Positions 1-22,418 of a DNA stretch of 64,000 nucleotides are shown one piece after another (within the stretch, counting starts at the first letter, position 1; each line of letters starts with the position of its first letter). Source of the DNA: Macrosoma leucophasiata (Eukaryota > Arthropoda > Insecta > Lepidoptera > Hedylidae); contig JAWQUS010000021.1 in assembly GCA_036365455.1 (NCBI GenBank), positions 19,962,001-20,026,000 on the forward strand. Reading direction: 5' to 3'. The position numbers and the translations under genes are program-made. The notes beneath the pieces are model-generated. The model made no database searches, had not been told where the DNA came from, and saw only the letters and a list, made by a program, of their open reading frames with translations.

Positions 1-1460
1 GAGCTTTGTCCTCGAAATGTAAGCTCACACCCAGTAAGTACTGAGATTTACCAAGTCATCCATCAAATTTACGTATACGTTATATACACGAAGTTACGTG
101 CGCCTAATTTAGGCTGATTAATTCCAGATTTAAGTCTACATTGACCATCGCGTTTCACTTGTTCAAATATAATTGAAATCTCATTAATTCATGTTTTAAT
201 TATTCATTATATTTATCTGATTAAATAAGTTTCCAATTCAATACGTGCCTCAGATTCACTGATTCTCGATTACGCAATACAGGGTTAATTTAAATTAGAT
301 CAACCCCAACAATCTTTAAATTTTAAAAACGATTTTATTAAGTCGTGGAACAAATGTTATCGACATTGATGTAGAGAGGCTGCCTGCAGCAGGTAAAATG
401 CGCTAATTTAAATTAACCCTTTATATCACTTTGTAGTGTCTGACACAGTAACAACTGAGACTCAGACCACAGGAGTGGCAACGCATCTGCATTGAAATGT
501 ACAGTATTCAGTTAATAACCATCAACGTGAACTGTGTGCTTGTTTTCCACTTGATGACATTGTTCCTCGACTAATTGGGAGGATCCTCGGACCAGACGAG
601 GTGATAGCGTCTTACGAGCCGAATAGGAGGCTCAATGTTGGGAAGTTGTATAAAGGGCAACTCTTGAGAAAATTTCGTTTCGGCGATGTAACTCGGTCAT
701 ACGCCATCTTCCTTACTAGACAAGTACTTTGTGTTTCTCTAGTGTTCTGATTGGTGGCGCCTTATATAGTGGGCGCTACAACATAAAAAGATCTTGGAGT
801 ACATATATACAAAGGAGATGTTGCAAAAATGTATGGACCTCCGGCCATGTATTGTACACAATATCATTAAACAGGCAAAATCAATATAAAAACGTTTTTT
901 ACTGCATATTTTCACTTATTTAGCTTTGTTTGCAGTAACAGTTACAAAACATAATTTGCAGTTAGAATTGCAACTCAAAACTAACATGGCGAATATGGCG
1001 GGCGATGTCATTTTGACATTTTCATTTTTTAAATTGTATTTTGATTATAGAACTTGGAGAAAAAGTAATATTTTCTAAACACTATCAAAATCGATTGATC
1101 CCAAGTGTCGGCTGTATCGCCGCCATGTTTCACATAGTTGAAAATGATAAAATCGCTTGAATTAAATGTGGTTGTAACTTTAAAATATATTCTTGAATAA
1201 ATTAATTGTATTTTTTTTGGATTCTTCTTTAATTTACCCATGTTTTGAGGACATGTACGAACCAGGGCCGAGCTCGCAACATCTCCTTTAGATAGGGTCC
1301 AATAAAAAATCGAAAGGTCAATTACTGACGTACATCAATAATAGAACAATGAATGGAACACACTAACACGTGCGTGACTATAAACTGACTTCGTGCCTAA
1401 TTAGAAACGGCCATGTGCGAGTCGGATGCGCGTTCATAGGGCTCGGTACAGTTTAGGATA
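1..1460. other. AT-rich non-coding stretch, no gene recognised
   Basis: No open frame longer than about 70 codons looks coding on either strand. A degenerate piece of the SINE-B family described below lies near 455-545 (it shares the gtggcaacgcatctgcatt core). The rest I cannot assign. The missing 5' exons of ClpX could lie here or upstream of the window, but I could not find a segment resembling its zinc-binding domain or a mitochondrial presequence. Confidence 0.4.
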
Positions 1461-1722
1461 GTGCCTCAGTAGTCAAGTCAAGTCAAGCCAAGCACGCTGG
1501 GGTCCTGGATTCGATTCCCGGGTCGGGGGCTATCAGAGATAAAGGTGCAAAATCCTTTATTTCTGGTTCTATTGCAATTTTTTCATTTTCTGGAACGTTC
1601 CCAGTACCTCAGTGTTTAGTGATGTGCCCGGAGATGTCAATAGGCTATATAGGACAAAATGTAACTGACGAATCGTGGGTGTTCGCACGTATTGAATGCA
1701 TGCATTAACCACCTATCCCACT
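1461..1722 (+). repeat. SINE-A copy (tRNA-headed retroposon), degenerate
   Basis: This copy shares with 5178, 6263 and 19484 the order: tRNA-like head with a B-box-like gattcgattcccgggtcgg, then the tract ctatcagagataaagg, then a body ending in a palindromic tgcatgcatt. The 5' part contains a short tagtcaagtcaagtcaag expansion not seen in the other copies. The tail is lost near 1722. Confidence 0.7.
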
Positions 1723-1910
1723 ATTGGTATACTCCATCGGAGAACGATTATTGCACATCAAACCTACGGATGAGACAATCGGGAAGTTTCGACTTCGTGT
1801 AGCGTTATCTCTGCTGCACACTGCCTACGTAAGCAACGACAGTCCGGTGTTGGTCAAAACTTGATCAAACAAACGTCACATAGGCAAGATGCGAAAGAGA
1901 AAATATTATT

Positions 1911-2148
1911 ACTGGTGGTAGAGCTCCAGTGACGGAGCTCGCGGGCGTAGGCACCATTTTACCTAATAAGTATACTTGCCGCTAAATGGTAGTGTTCAGC
2001 ACTATCGTGTTCCGGTCAGGTGGTAATGTACGGCCGTAATTTCCGGCACAGAGGCATAACGGCCTCAGAAGTGGTAACGCATCTGTATTTTGACCTCTGG
2101 TGTTAGTGTGGGTGTCTATAGGCCGCAGTCGTCACTTACACATTACAG
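1911..2148 (+). repeat. SINE-B copy (ctggtggtagagctc family)
   Basis: Nearly full-length copy of the most abundant family in the window. It starts ctggtggtagagctccag, has the core accgcattacc-like and gtgttcagcactatcgtgtt motifs, and runs to the gtctataggc block. Intact copies elsewhere end in a poly(A) tract, so it is a retroposon. This copy lacks the tail. Confidence 0.8.
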
Positions 2149-2540
2149 AGCCGAAATAACCTGAAGTTTCCTTCCTCAAGTCGATGTACAATATTTCTTG
2201 TTGGATACTGTTTTATACCTCATTCGTAATCATAACTTCAAATGTCAATGAACCAAGTATTGCCTATCTTAGTACATTGACCATACCTACCTTTGTCTGG
2301 CCTTTGTGGAGATTTTGATACGACTGTACATATCTCGTCTCGAGTACTCTCAAGTGAAAACAATTTTGTTGTATTTTATTTACATTTTTTGCGAAGTGAT
2401 TGGTAACTTTGCGATAGAGATGGTTGCTCTATTTCCGGATAGGTTCGAAAATGTTATGGCAGTTGATTTCAATGTTCATTGGCCGCCGGCGGTCTCTCGT
2501 GTGTTGACGGTTTAATATATTAGTGAATTGAAAGTAACAC

Positions 2541-2716
2541 GTTACGTTTTGGCCCATGTAACAGGTGGCGAACCTGTTGCCATATCCGGGCACATTACCA
2601 AATTCCGAGGTACTGGGAATCTTGCAGAAAATGGAAAATTCCCAATAGAACTAGAGATAAAGGATTTTAAACCGTTATCTCTGATAGCCCTCGACCCGGG
2701 AATCCAACCCAGGAAC
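2541..2716 (-). repeat. SINE-A fragment, reverse orientation
   Basis: Reverse complement of the SINE-A body, recognisable by ttttggcccatgtaacaggt and gggcacattaccaaa. It ends at the ctatcagagataa tract near the tRNA-like head. The 71-codon frames on both strands here are by-products of the repeat. Confidence 0.75.
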
Positions 2717-3424
2717 TCTAATTTCTTGAATTGAAAGTCTTGTATTGTGACCAAATACCACCGTCAAAAGTGAATACTTATTTACTCTACGATATAAAAT
2801 ACCTATATGTACCTAATTCAAATAAAATAAAGACGACATTGACTGCCATTGACATTCGTAGATATTCGGAACGTATTGAAATATCTACCTATACGTCAGT
2901 AAATTATGGTTTATACGTCATTGGAGATAATTTATGCTTCTTTTCGCGGATGGTAAAATTAACCTTTGTTATTCGAAATTTCCTGTTCATTATCCTTGAC
3001 TTTAAAAGAATACTAAAATTTAACCTGTTTCTATTTTATTGGTGGTAGAGCTCTTGAAATGATATTGAGGTTTACTAAAACATTTTATACTATATTTAAA
3101 AAAAAATGGACACAAAAATTTGACTACAGGCGGGGTTCTTTCCATTTTTATTAAAAAAATATTTTGACTAGCATGTGTTATTGCGAAATAAATAATATAA
3201 AAACAGTTCTTTCATTATTATTGTACTTAAAAAAATCTTGAAATTGATTTGTGTTATTTAAAATATGAGTACTTATGTTTGTAGATAGGAAATATCATGT
3301 AAAGATATGAATAATTTATTAATTTATTCCTATATGTATGTAATTCTAACAATCCGAGGAAACTACAGAGCTAACAAATCACAAAAAGTTATTATGAATT
3401 ATGCACAATAATAAAACTGCAATT

Positions 3425-3625
3425 TATCTATACTAATATTATAAAGCTGAAGAGTTTGTTTGTTTGCTTGAACGCGCTATCTCAGGAACTACTGGTTGAA
3501 AAATTCTTTCAGTGTTAGATAGCCCATTTATCGAGGAAGGCTTTAGGCTGTATAACATCACGCTAAGATGAATAGGAGAGGGTAGGTAACATTGCAACCG
3601 CGCGAAGCCGGGGCGGGCCGCTAGT
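3425..3625 (+). mobile_element. Lep1-like non-autonomous Helitron-related element
   Basis: Begins with tctatactaatattataaag and ends gcgggccgctagt, with the ctcaggaactactggtt core. Lep1-type elements, widespread in lepidopteran genomes and regarded as non-autonomous Helitron relatives, have this layout. It has no terminal inverted repeats and no visible target duplication, as expected for that class. Identification is by recognition of the termini. Confidence 0.75.
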
Positions 3626-3740
3626 CTTATATAAAACTCCTCCGAAACGCCTTGACGTCTTATCATGATATTTTTGTGTGTATTTGTGAGGTATGAGTAT
3701 CGGTTGTAGAATAGTTGCTGTCTCTGTGATTGTTATTACG

Positions 3741-3867
3741 AGGCCATACATTACCACCTAACCGGAACACGATAGTGCTGAACATTACCATTCGGCGGCA
3801 AGTAGATAAGGCAATGCGGTAGTGTCTACGTCCGCGAGCTCCGTCACTGGAGCTCTACCACCAGTAA
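3741..3867 (-). repeat. SINE-B fragment, reverse orientation
   Basis: The reverse complement carries the 5' half of SINE-B, from actggtggtagagctccagt through the gtgttcagcactatcgtgtt block. It is truncated at its 3' side near 3741. Confidence 0.8.
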
Positions 3868-4963
3868 CATAGACACGGTTATTTTGGTTCTAGCTTATGG
3901 TTTAAGATTTCCTTCAAATTTCGATGATTTCTAGAAGATATTGGTTCTTGTCAAAATTTGTGTAGTAGGTACTCCTTCCCGTTGACTATTTAAGAGTCCC
4001 TTTATATCCTTTTTTTAAATTTATTCTTTTATTTTTTAGTTAAATCATTAACTGAATTCAAACATGTCAATAATATTTATTTCCAATAATATTAAGTACA
4101 ACAATTATGGTAGGATTAAGGCTATTTTTATTTATTTTTTATTATATCCTTTAGAGATCCGGAACTCCAAAATTTGGCTGTTGTACTCTCAAAACGATGT
4201 ACCTACCTATGTAATTGCATTAACGACGGTAAATTTCCATGATCATAACCTTAGAAGCGCGGCTAGTGAATGCCTTTGAACACTTACAACCTCCGTGGAA
4301 ACCAGAGGTCGTTGCGTCACCCTTGCTGCATTAGGTCTTGAGTCTTGATCCAATGTCGTATTAGGCCATTTGTTCTACTTGACTCGTTATGGAATGTTAC
4401 TTAGGGCGAGATTAACAGACCGTACTACGACTTCATTTGATTTTGGAGTCGAACGTTAATTTTGTTTCAAAAACGTGTTTAAGCTCTCTATTTAAGAATC
4501 AGAATCAGAATCAGAAACTCATTTATTAATTTAGGGTGACAGGCACATCTTATGACACGTCAAAAACAAACAAAATCAATTAAAGTGAACAACAATTGAT
4601 ATACATGTTAAACAAGATAAAAAATATATGTAAATAACGTTTTCGTAGGTTTTCGCGAGCTTCATACAAAGTCAAGAATATCACTAAGATAAAACTAACT
4701 ACTACTACTAGTATAAGTGTAAGATAAACTAATGTAAATTAACTTAAATCTATCTGTTCTTTACTTAGTAAAGTTGTGCCTTTCAAAGTAAAGTACAGTA
4801 CACGGCAAGAAATTTTGTCACATTTAAGTTCTGATATCGCATACGATTCAACTCCAATTTTCATTATTTTTGTATCTTTGTATATTTGCAAGTCGCTTTC
4901 AAATGAAAAGTAGTGACTTTTTACTTATTCAACATCCCCATTCCATAGCCTAATTGAAAATCA

Positions 4964-5056
4964 GCTTTTTGGTCACGATATTTGTCAATTGTGGCGAAGA
5001 AATCGCCAAATAAATTTGAATCGCCAACAAATTGTCAACAATCGTGACCAAAAAAT
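4964..5056. repeat. Small inverted-repeat (MITE-like) hairpin
   Basis: The terminal sequence tttttggtcacgat at the left recurs as atcgtgaccaaaaaa at the right, around an internal part built of cgccaaa and aattgtca words. Size and layout suggest a miniature foldback element. No clear target duplication was identified. Confidence 0.4.
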
Positions 5057-5177
5057 TGCAAATAACGACATTACCGGAGTATTTAGATGTGTCGATCCAG
5101 ACGCCCATATATAAAAGGTATCCCGGCTTGACGGGCGACACTGTGCTGGGCATATTTGGTGAAGGCTTTTGTTCGTA

Positions 5178-5440
5178 TCGCCTTGGTAGCCTTGTGGTAG
5201 CAGGCCACTACTACTACGCTGAGGTCCTGGGTTAAATTCCCTGGTTCTATTGGGATTTTTCCATTTTCTGGAAGTTTCACAGTACCTCGAAGTTTGGTAA
5301 TGTGCCCGGGGATGTCAACAGGCTCGCCACCTGTTACATGGGCTAAAACGTAACCGGCGAATCGTGGGCGTTTGCATGTATGCTTGAATGCATGCATTTA
5401 CCTCTGCCTACCCCTTCGGGGATTACAGGCGTGAAGTTAC
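5178..5440 (+). repeat. SINE-A copy
   Basis: The tRNA-like head (cgccttggtagccttgtgg, then gaggtcctgggttaaattcc) has lost most of the B-box region. The body and 3' end are well preserved, including the tgcatgcatttacctctgcc segment and the terminal gaagttacg shared with 19484. Confidence 0.8.
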
Positions 5441-6262
5441 GTTTTGTTTATCATTGGACATACTTAATATTTTGGCTGAATGATTGAAAAATCTGTATCA
5501 TCTTTACCAAAATTGCCACGAATTGTTACGAAAAACGGCAAATAATATCGTACTGGATGATATTACTGGTTAATACTCCCTAAACAGAGGTCACACACGA
5601 ATTTCGTGACTGTTTATCGTGTCTCACATTAAATCAGCAATCATTACTCATGAGCGCTGTTGTCAAATAGGAATCGCCGTATTACTAACGTGACTGTTCG
5701 TTCCGTTTTGAACGGGACAATTCCGTTTTCGTGCACCTTGTCCTGGAAAACTTTTGGGACGCTAAATTGTCCCGCTTTCGGGTAATATCATCAAAAATCT
5801 ATAGAAAACTGCCAGACCCGAGGGCTTTTGTCCTGTATACAAGTTCTAACTCTGTATTAAAAAAAAATAGTTTAACAATCTGGATCGTTTTGTTGAAAAT
5901 AAATAATTTATTAGTAGTGGAGCGAATTGAGAATTTAAATGTAAATTTTTCCACAAAAGGGAAATTTGAGAATGTCGCGTTTTGAGTTATAATAAAAATG
6001 GTTACGTTACGTATTACTATTGTTAGCAAGAATTGTCTCTACTGTATCACATACCGATAGTAAGTTGTTTGACCTTTCCCTAAATAGGTTCATTGACACG
6101 TGTTGCGGATTCAAGACATTCTTATCGAGCAATGACTCAATCTGTATTTTGGATAGATAGCGATCGCTTTCTTTGTCTTCGAAATGTTTGGGTATTTGAA
6201 TATTTATTAGGAAATGGATAGCGTAATGTTATTGCACCCAATAAAGAAATCTTGAATTATCT

Positions 6263-6556
6263 AAGTAGTCTAGTGGTAGCAAAGCAAACCACTACAACTA
6301 CACCTGGAGTCCTGGATTCGATTCGGGTCGGGGACTATCAGAGATAATGGAGTAAAATCCTTTATCTCTGGTTCTATTGGGATTCGCCCATTTTCTGGAA
6401 GTTTCCTAGTACCTCGGTGGGTAATGAGGATATGTCAACAGGCGCGCCACCTGTTGCATGAGCCAAAACGTAACCGGCGAAAGGGGGGTTGCATGTATGC
6501 TTGAATGCATTTACCTCTGCCTACTTCTTGGATTACTGGCGTGAAGTTACGTAAAT
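6263..6556 (+). repeat. SINE-A copy
   Basis: Nearly complete copy. It has the tRNA-like head tctagtggtagcaaagc, gattcgattcgggtcgggga, the ctatcagagataa tract, the body, and the end gtgaagttacg. It lies about 440 bp upstream of the first visible ClpX exon. Confidence 0.8.
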
Positions 6557-6996
6557 AAATCTTTTGTTATGTTATGGTCAGTCCCAATATTGCACATTCG
6601 ATCATGGATCACACCAATCCAGAGTGCTAACCATCTTTTGATCGATCCGTTGTCATCATCCCAATAATAACGTACTTCTTGTTACATCGGCTTTAGGAAG
6701 AAGACTTCGGCTTATTTCGGATCTGTAGAGCGTTATCTCTTTCGCACCTTACCTATGTGACATTTGTTAACCATTTTGATCAAATTTTGACGTCTTTTTT
6801 GACAATTGACAAACGGGTCGAAGTACCGATTGAAGGTCATCAAAAATGGATTAAGAACGAATATTATATTGAAAATGGAACCACTGATCACATAATAATA
6901 TGTTTATCTTCGATCTGGTGATTTTCAGCACTACTTTGTGGTCGCAATATGTATTGCAGTATATTTGGTTTTTGACGTGAGCCCAATATCTTGCAG

Positions 6997-16809
<9,813 letters not shown>

Positions 16810-17329
16810 TGCCCCCCGCCCCCCGCTCCCCGCCCCCCGCCTGCAGCGCCGCGCGCCCCCCGCGCGCCCCCCCGTGCACGACTGGCCCTCGGTGCGCCTC
16901 CACAACTGTACGTAGTGCCCCCCGCCCCCCGCTCCCCGCCCCCCGCCTGCAGCGCCGCGCGCCCCCCGCGCGCCCCCCCGTGCACGACTGGCCCTCGGTG
17001 CGCCTCCACAACTGTACGTAGTGCCCCCCGCCCCCCGCTCCCCGCCCCCCGCCTGCAGCGCCGCGCGCCCCCCGCGCGCCCCCCCGTGCACGACTGGCCC
17101 TCGGTGCGCCTCCACAACTGTACGTAGTGCCCCCCGCCCCCCGCTCCCCGCCCCCCGCCTGCAGCGCCGCGCGCCCCCCGCGCGCCCCCCCGTGCACGAC
17201 TGGCCCTCGGTGCGCCTCCACAACTGTACGTAGTGCCCCCCGCCCCCCGCCTGCAGCGCCGCGCGCCCCCCGCGCGCCCCCCCGTGCACGACTGGCCCTC
17301 GGTGCGCCTCCACAACTGTATTATTAATT

Positions 17330-18330
17330 CTCTAATTTTATTTTAATAAGATTCTTCTTATCTTACAGGACTCTTGCATAAATATACCTATTTGGCCGGA
17401 AACCCAAAAGGTTCCGTATGCTTACTTTATAATACTAACATGTAATCGCAGTAGCGTAAGCTTCATAGTTCATACATGTAATGTAATCATTATGTTAGTA
17501 TTATTTTGTGGTTTAAATATACTCATTTTAACCGATTCAAATAGTCAACAGTTGTACCAAAATTACTATGTACTTAATAAACACAGTAATCACTCTATAT
17601 TTTATAGCTTATTCAATGTAGTTATCTACATTGTAATTGAAAAAAGCTAGAATACATCACATTAAGTGTTAAATTATAGTAATGTTTAAATTATACAGAA
17701 GTCGAAGCTATCGCGAATCTAAAAAAAACAACTTTATGAAAACATTGTTCTCCTATGATATTTTAAGTTAAAAAAAATCCCTTTGTCGACCTTGCGCGCA
17801 GAGTTTCATACGACAATCGTCACGCTCCGGCTCGTGCTTGGCCGATTATTTCGCCCACAAATATTGGTGGGTCAGTGCAGACTTTTACCAAAACGTATCG
17901 GGAATTCGAAAAAAGATCGATATCACCATGTCGCTATATTGCAAGCACACAGCGCTCAAGATGTGCGTTCCCACAACGCCCGCGACCTTTTTAAGTTAGG
18001 GGAACGGCAATTTCAGCGGTCGTGGTGGATGGCGTTGCGGGCATTTAGTGGAATAGAATAGAATATAGAATATATATTTATTGTCAATATTCTGAAATTT
18101 ATTTACATTGTTAATTATAAATTGCTAAAAAATAATTAGTCAATTAATCAATAATTAGTCCATATTCTATATTCTTTTCTATTCTACTATTCAGTGGAAC
18201 GTATCTATTATTGCGGCACGACGCCATCTTGACGTGTCTGTCGATTCAATTTAAAAACAGTACCTTTTTGCTCTCCGTGTCTTCGTTGTATCAACTGATT
18301 TGGAAATAATGTTTACTCATCTCTTTTAAT
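17330..18330. other. AT-rich stretch between ClpX array and possible 3' exon
   Basis: No gene recognised. A gaatagaatagaatatagaa run followed by tttattgtcaa at 18050-18090 resembles the terminus of a retroposon, with a partial inverted match near 18160-18190. The rest is unassigned intron or 3' sequence. Confidence 0.4.
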
Positions 18331-18336
18331 TTGCAG

Positions 18337-18625
18337 AAGCAGAGTGCATCGGTCGAGCCATCGGTCACTCAGTCGTGTGCGCTGTGAGGATACGTGTATG
18401 GTGGTCGCTGACAGACGAACGAACTGACAAAACAGCCTTCAGTGTAGTATACTTGGGAGTTAGACTACTGTTGAAACTATACCGTTTATGAGGATCAATC
18501 GTTTAGGATCGATCGGTTTTTGTAAAATCGAAACATGCTGTGAAAAAGAAAAAAATAACAAAAAATTGAAGACAAAAGATGCTGCCTTGTTGAAAATTAC
18601 TGTGAAAAAATGTAAAAATAAAAAA
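18337..18625 (+). other. ClpX: Possible ClpX 3'-terminal exon (UTR or short coding)
   Basis: A good acceptor (cttttaatttgcag) precedes aagcagagtgcatcgg. In phase zero it would read KQSASVEPSVTQSCAL and stop. From the gtacgt donor at 16802, however, the entry phase makes the junction codon TAA, so it would be 3' UTR. An aataaa-type poly(A) signal lies in taaaaataaaaaactg near 18615. RNA data are needed to choose. Confidence 0.45.
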
Positions 18626-18689
18626 CTGCTCTGTTAACATCCCCACGCCAACTCCTTTACGGGGTAGGCAGAGAGTGGAGCGCCGTTAA

Positions 18690-19480
18690 CATTATAGTAG
18701 TAAAATATTGTTGTACCTGACGTCCTAGGTGTGTCGGGTCAGGGAGTAAAACGCTGGGGTTGCTATGTGTGAGAGAAAACAAATATTTTTAGTGAAAAAA
18801 TTAACATGGTTTTATCTAGGAAATGGCACGTGGTATAAATAGTGTCATTAGTGGTGTTAATAATTTTGAGTCGACTAACGATTGAGTTGTGCGAAAAAAG
18901 TAGTTTTTGCAAATGAAAAAATGTTTTTTTTTTGTGATTGATCCTCAATTTTCCGCTGGTACTGCCCATGTTTAGCTGATAAATGAAATACGTAAAGGTC
19001 TGAAAATACATTTGTTGGCTACATAAAAATAAAACATTTAATGTACGGGCTAGGAAATTTACCATCCAAAAAAGAGTTTTTTTTTCGTCGTTTGTTGACT
19101 ATAATGCCATGGTCTGATCAACATCTGATGCTTAATCTATAGTTCATAGCAATAACAACTTCGCTTCTTTTGTTAAAATTAACTCCAAAAATAAAATCTT
19201 TTGTGATAATTTGGAGCAAAACATGTCTGAGAAGAGTGACTTTACAAATATGCTATGATCGATACACAAGAACCAAGTAAAGAAAAAAAGCAAACGTCCA
19301 AACATCTAATGTTGTGTTGGCTCTACATCTGACTCGGCTCAAATATATTCTTAGATAAAAAAAAAACACTAAAATGTCGATTGAAAACATGTCGTAAGTA
19401 ATATTTAATAAATGTTTGAAATCAAAAGTGACATAATACATGAGACATTCATGTATTATGTCAGTAATTATAAATACGCT
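18690..19480. other. AT-rich intergenic stretch, no gene recognised
   Basis: Only short AT-rich frames occur on both strands (the longest is about 100 codons on the minus strand, low-complexity in composition). No splice-linked coding signal or repeat family from elsewhere in the window is seen. Confidence 0.4.
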
Positions 19481-19483
19481 ACT

Positions 19484-19801
19484 GCCTCAGTAGCGTAATG
19501 GTAGCAGGCCACTACTATTACGCTGGAGGTCCTGGGTTCGATTCCCGGGTCGGGGACTATCAGAGATAACGGTTTAAAATCCTTTATCTCTGCTTCTATT
19601 GGGATTTTTCCATTTTCTGGAAGTTTCCCAGTACCCCGGAGTTTGGTAATGTGCCCGGAGATGGCAACAGGTTCGCCACCTGTTACATGGGCCAAAACGT
19701 AACCGGCGAGTCACCCACGACTTGCTTTGTTTGCATGTATGATTGAATGCATGCATTTACCTCTGCCTACCCCTTCGGGGATTACAGGCGTGAAGTTACG
19801 T
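19484..19801 (+). repeat. SINE-A reference copy (best preserved)
   Basis: About 318 bp. The tRNA-like head gcctcagtagcgtaatggta carries an A-box-like segment and gggttcgattcccgggtcgg carries the B box. These are followed by ctatcagagataacgg and its inverted echo aatcctttatctctg, a body with gggccaaaacgtaaccggcg, and an end aggcgtgaagttacg. It is used here to define the family. Confidence 0.85.
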
Positions 19802-19933
19802 ATAAAGATACAATATTTGATTAATGTTTGGGAACGTCGAACGTTTCTGAAAGACTTTCTTGGGAAGGAATATGAAATATTTTTTGTTTGATCAATAATA
19901 ATTCTATTGCCGATCATTTGTGGTAACTATATA

Positions 19934-20175
19934 TATAGGTCGCGCCAGGTAAAAAGAACGCTGGCGGTCAAGCTGCGCGTCATGTGTTTTTATTTCATTT
20001 TATGTTATTCTATGTAATATAGTTTTCAATCTGCCTACCAATACACGAAACCGCAAGCGAAAGCTGGATCAAAAATAAACCGCAAGGGCTAGTACTTTCG
20101 TGCGCGAGTGTACCGATGCGCGAACACATCCCTTCTACTTTCTTCCAGCGTTCTTTTTACGTGGCGCGACCTATA
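19934..20175. mobile_element. MITE with about 30-bp terminal inverted repeats
   Basis: The left end tataggtcgcgccaggtaaa plus aagaacgctgg mirrors the right end ccagcgttctttttacgtgg plus cgcgacctata. The inside is unrelated to any gene. The ends lie in TA-rich target sequence, which would suit a TA-inserting Tc1/mariner-like origin, but the duplication cannot be separated from the TIR. Confidence 0.65.
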
Positions 20176-20540
20176 CAAGGTATTTAATTCTGAGATTAAA
20201 ATGAATGTTTATGAAGTTGCTGAAACATTGGGTATCGTGTCATTTAAAATTAATAGAAAAGTCTAATTAGTTGATAGAGGCAGCTTTTCCGACGATGCAC
20301 CTATTTTCTTGAGCAGTTGATTAATTGTTTTTCTTTAATACTTAAATTCAACTAGAATTTGACGTACATTTTTTTTTTGTTTTTTTTAAAAATAGTTCAG
20401 CGATTTGACTAAACATAATATAAATGTCCGTAGTCCAGATAGCATTTCATTACGTGCCAAATGTGATACTCGTATATACTGATACAGATTATATCGATTA
20501 GTCTGTCAACACAGACATCTGAATACTACTTCAACGTACA

Positions 20541-20655
20541 ATATGGGGTTCTTCAAAATGGACGTCAAACGAGTCCTTCAGGGCTGGCAGCGCGTTGGCA
20601 ATTCCTCTGTTGTTGCAAATGTACAAAGGCTACGGTGACCATTGTCCATCAGGAA
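20541..20655 (+). repeat. Solo 3' end of the Jockey/CR1-like LINE family
   Basis: The sequence caatatggggttcttcaaaa through ggctggcagcgcgttggcaa matches the last 150 bases of the LINE at 33080-33230. It is 5' truncated and its tail has been lost. Confidence 0.75.
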
Positions 20656-20755
20656 GCCAAGTCAGTTAGTCCGCTTGATAGACAGGACGGACTCTTTTGA
20701 CCTTAAATGTGTTCGTGAAGGTTCAATATATTTGATTTCTGTGATCTGTACAGAC

Positions 20756-21056
20756 CATAGAGCAACACGGGGCACCGGCCACCGCGGCGGACCGGAGGGG
20801 AGTAGCAATATGCAAAACAGTCTGTAATTTTTTGCGGGGGGAACTATGTGTGATACACGCACACTACCAATTTCGTCTATTCCTACGAAACTCACACCTT
20901 GACTTTAACAAAATACATAAACAATTTCACGCACACATTTAAACATCTGGACGCCAGGCGTAGGAACACTTGTGCTTGTACTTTGACAGAGGGTAAAGCC
21001 TGAATATGGATACTTCCCTCCGGTCCGCCGCGGCTGGTGGCCCGTGTTGCTCTATG
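20756..21056. mobile_element. hAT-like MITE with exact 8-bp target duplication
   Basis: It is 301 bp. The ends are catagagcaacacgggg at the left and the reverse complement of catagagcaacacgggcc at the right, and the TIRs extend about 48 bp with small differences. The flanks gtacagac at 20748-20755 and 21057-21064 are identical. An 8-bp duplication is characteristic of hAT transposons. It has no coding capacity. Other copies are at 33557 and about 45930-46036. Confidence 0.85.
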
Positions 21057-21064
21057 GTACAGAC

Positions 21065-22140
21065 CTACAAACATGCCCTTATTTCTGTATAAAACATTTT
21101 GTGATCTCGTAGACGTATAAAATCTTGAAATAAGCTACTGGTGTCGATTTAAAATCTTTCCCTTTACCATCCGCAAAGAATATGTAATAATACTACGTAT
21201 AGAATGGACACTTCGACGTCCCGCCCGATTTTCCTGCATCACCAACCTCCTCCCCTCTTATGGGCGACGGTTGGTATTTTCTACGTGCTACACACACAGG
21301 CGCACATGTAAATACACGTCACTTATTGATGTCTGTATAAAAGAGACCAAATTAAGCGTTTGTATGGAATTTTGGCGGAGTGTCAGCGGTGTGCCATCAG
21401 TCATCTTAAATATCTGATTTAAACATGGGTGTTGAAAATTTACGGTACTAAATGTGTACATCTACAGCAATATTATAATATAGTTCTCGTAGTAATTGTA
21501 AATCTTAGTTCCTCAATTGAATTCTTTTCGATAAGTTATAAATAAATGTTGTATCGTTCCACCACCATACAACATTACTCTTGTGATGTAAATTACTGTA
21601 AATATATATAAAAGTTAAATAAATAGAAGACGTTTTTTATATGTAAGATTGAATTAAATTAGGTTCCTTTTTTTATCACACTAAGTTGTAAGTAACCAGA
21701 ATCTGTGAAAACGATTGGCAATACTGAGTTTAAACATTTTGACATTTTGTTTATAATATTATACTTTTTTAATTTAAAAGTTGTTAGGCTGTGATGTGAT
21801 TATGCCTCGATTTTGGGTCACAGATCATAAATTATTAGTTTTTTTTGGTTATAAGAAACATATTTTAGTAGGGATAATCACATTGTAGCGAATAAATAGT
21901 TTAAGCCTATTTTCAAATTAAAATACAATGAAAACTCTACTAGTTTTTTTATTTCCTGCCTACCGCGGAACCTCGCTTAACAGAGAAACAATTGTTAAAG
22001 TATTATATATATTATTATCGTACCTTTAGAATTAATATGGCGTACCTATCTCAAAAAAATAAGAAAATGATTTACACATTAAACGACTGAAAAACATGTA
22101 ATCAATCAAATTATTAATAATCTATTTTTATTTTATTATT
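21065..22140. other. AT-rich intergenic stretch
   Basis: No gene, RNA or repeat shared with the rest of the window was recognised. There are several aataaa words but no adjacent coding sequence on either strand. Confidence 0.4.
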
Positions 22141-22144
22141 AATT

Positions 22145-22320
22145 AGCTGGTTCCCGCGGTTTTGCCCGCGTAAATGTCGTTTAAAAAGTAGCCTATGTTC
22201 TTTCTCAAAGTCAACTCTATCTCTGTACCAAATTTTATTAAAATCGGTTCAGTCGTTTGGACGTGAAAAGGTAACAGACAGAAAGAGTTACTTTCGCATT
22301 TATAATATTAGTAGGGATAA
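22145..22320 (-). mobile_element. Lep1-like element, reverse orientation
   Basis: The left end is agctggttcccgcggttttg, where Lep1 ends in the gcgggcaacagct type. The right end has tttcgcatttataatattag, the reverse of its actaatattataaatgcg start. The internal aaaatcggttcagtcgtttg is the usual primer-like core. Confidence 0.75.
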
Positions 22321-22418
22321 TTTGATAAATTACATGTTTTTATACGTTTGATGTATAAAAGTCATTTTCTTAATTTTTGACATAATAAGCCAATCAATTT
22401 GTCAGATATTTTGACGAC

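Noticed and set aside
547..720. Possible upstream ClpX exon
   Set aside because: Some GC-richer sequence, but no zinc-binding Cys pattern, presequence or splice pair in the required phase.
4500..4530. agaatc microsatellite as a regulatory element
   Set aside because: Short simple repeat next to a tttattaattta tract, more likely a degraded retroposon tail.
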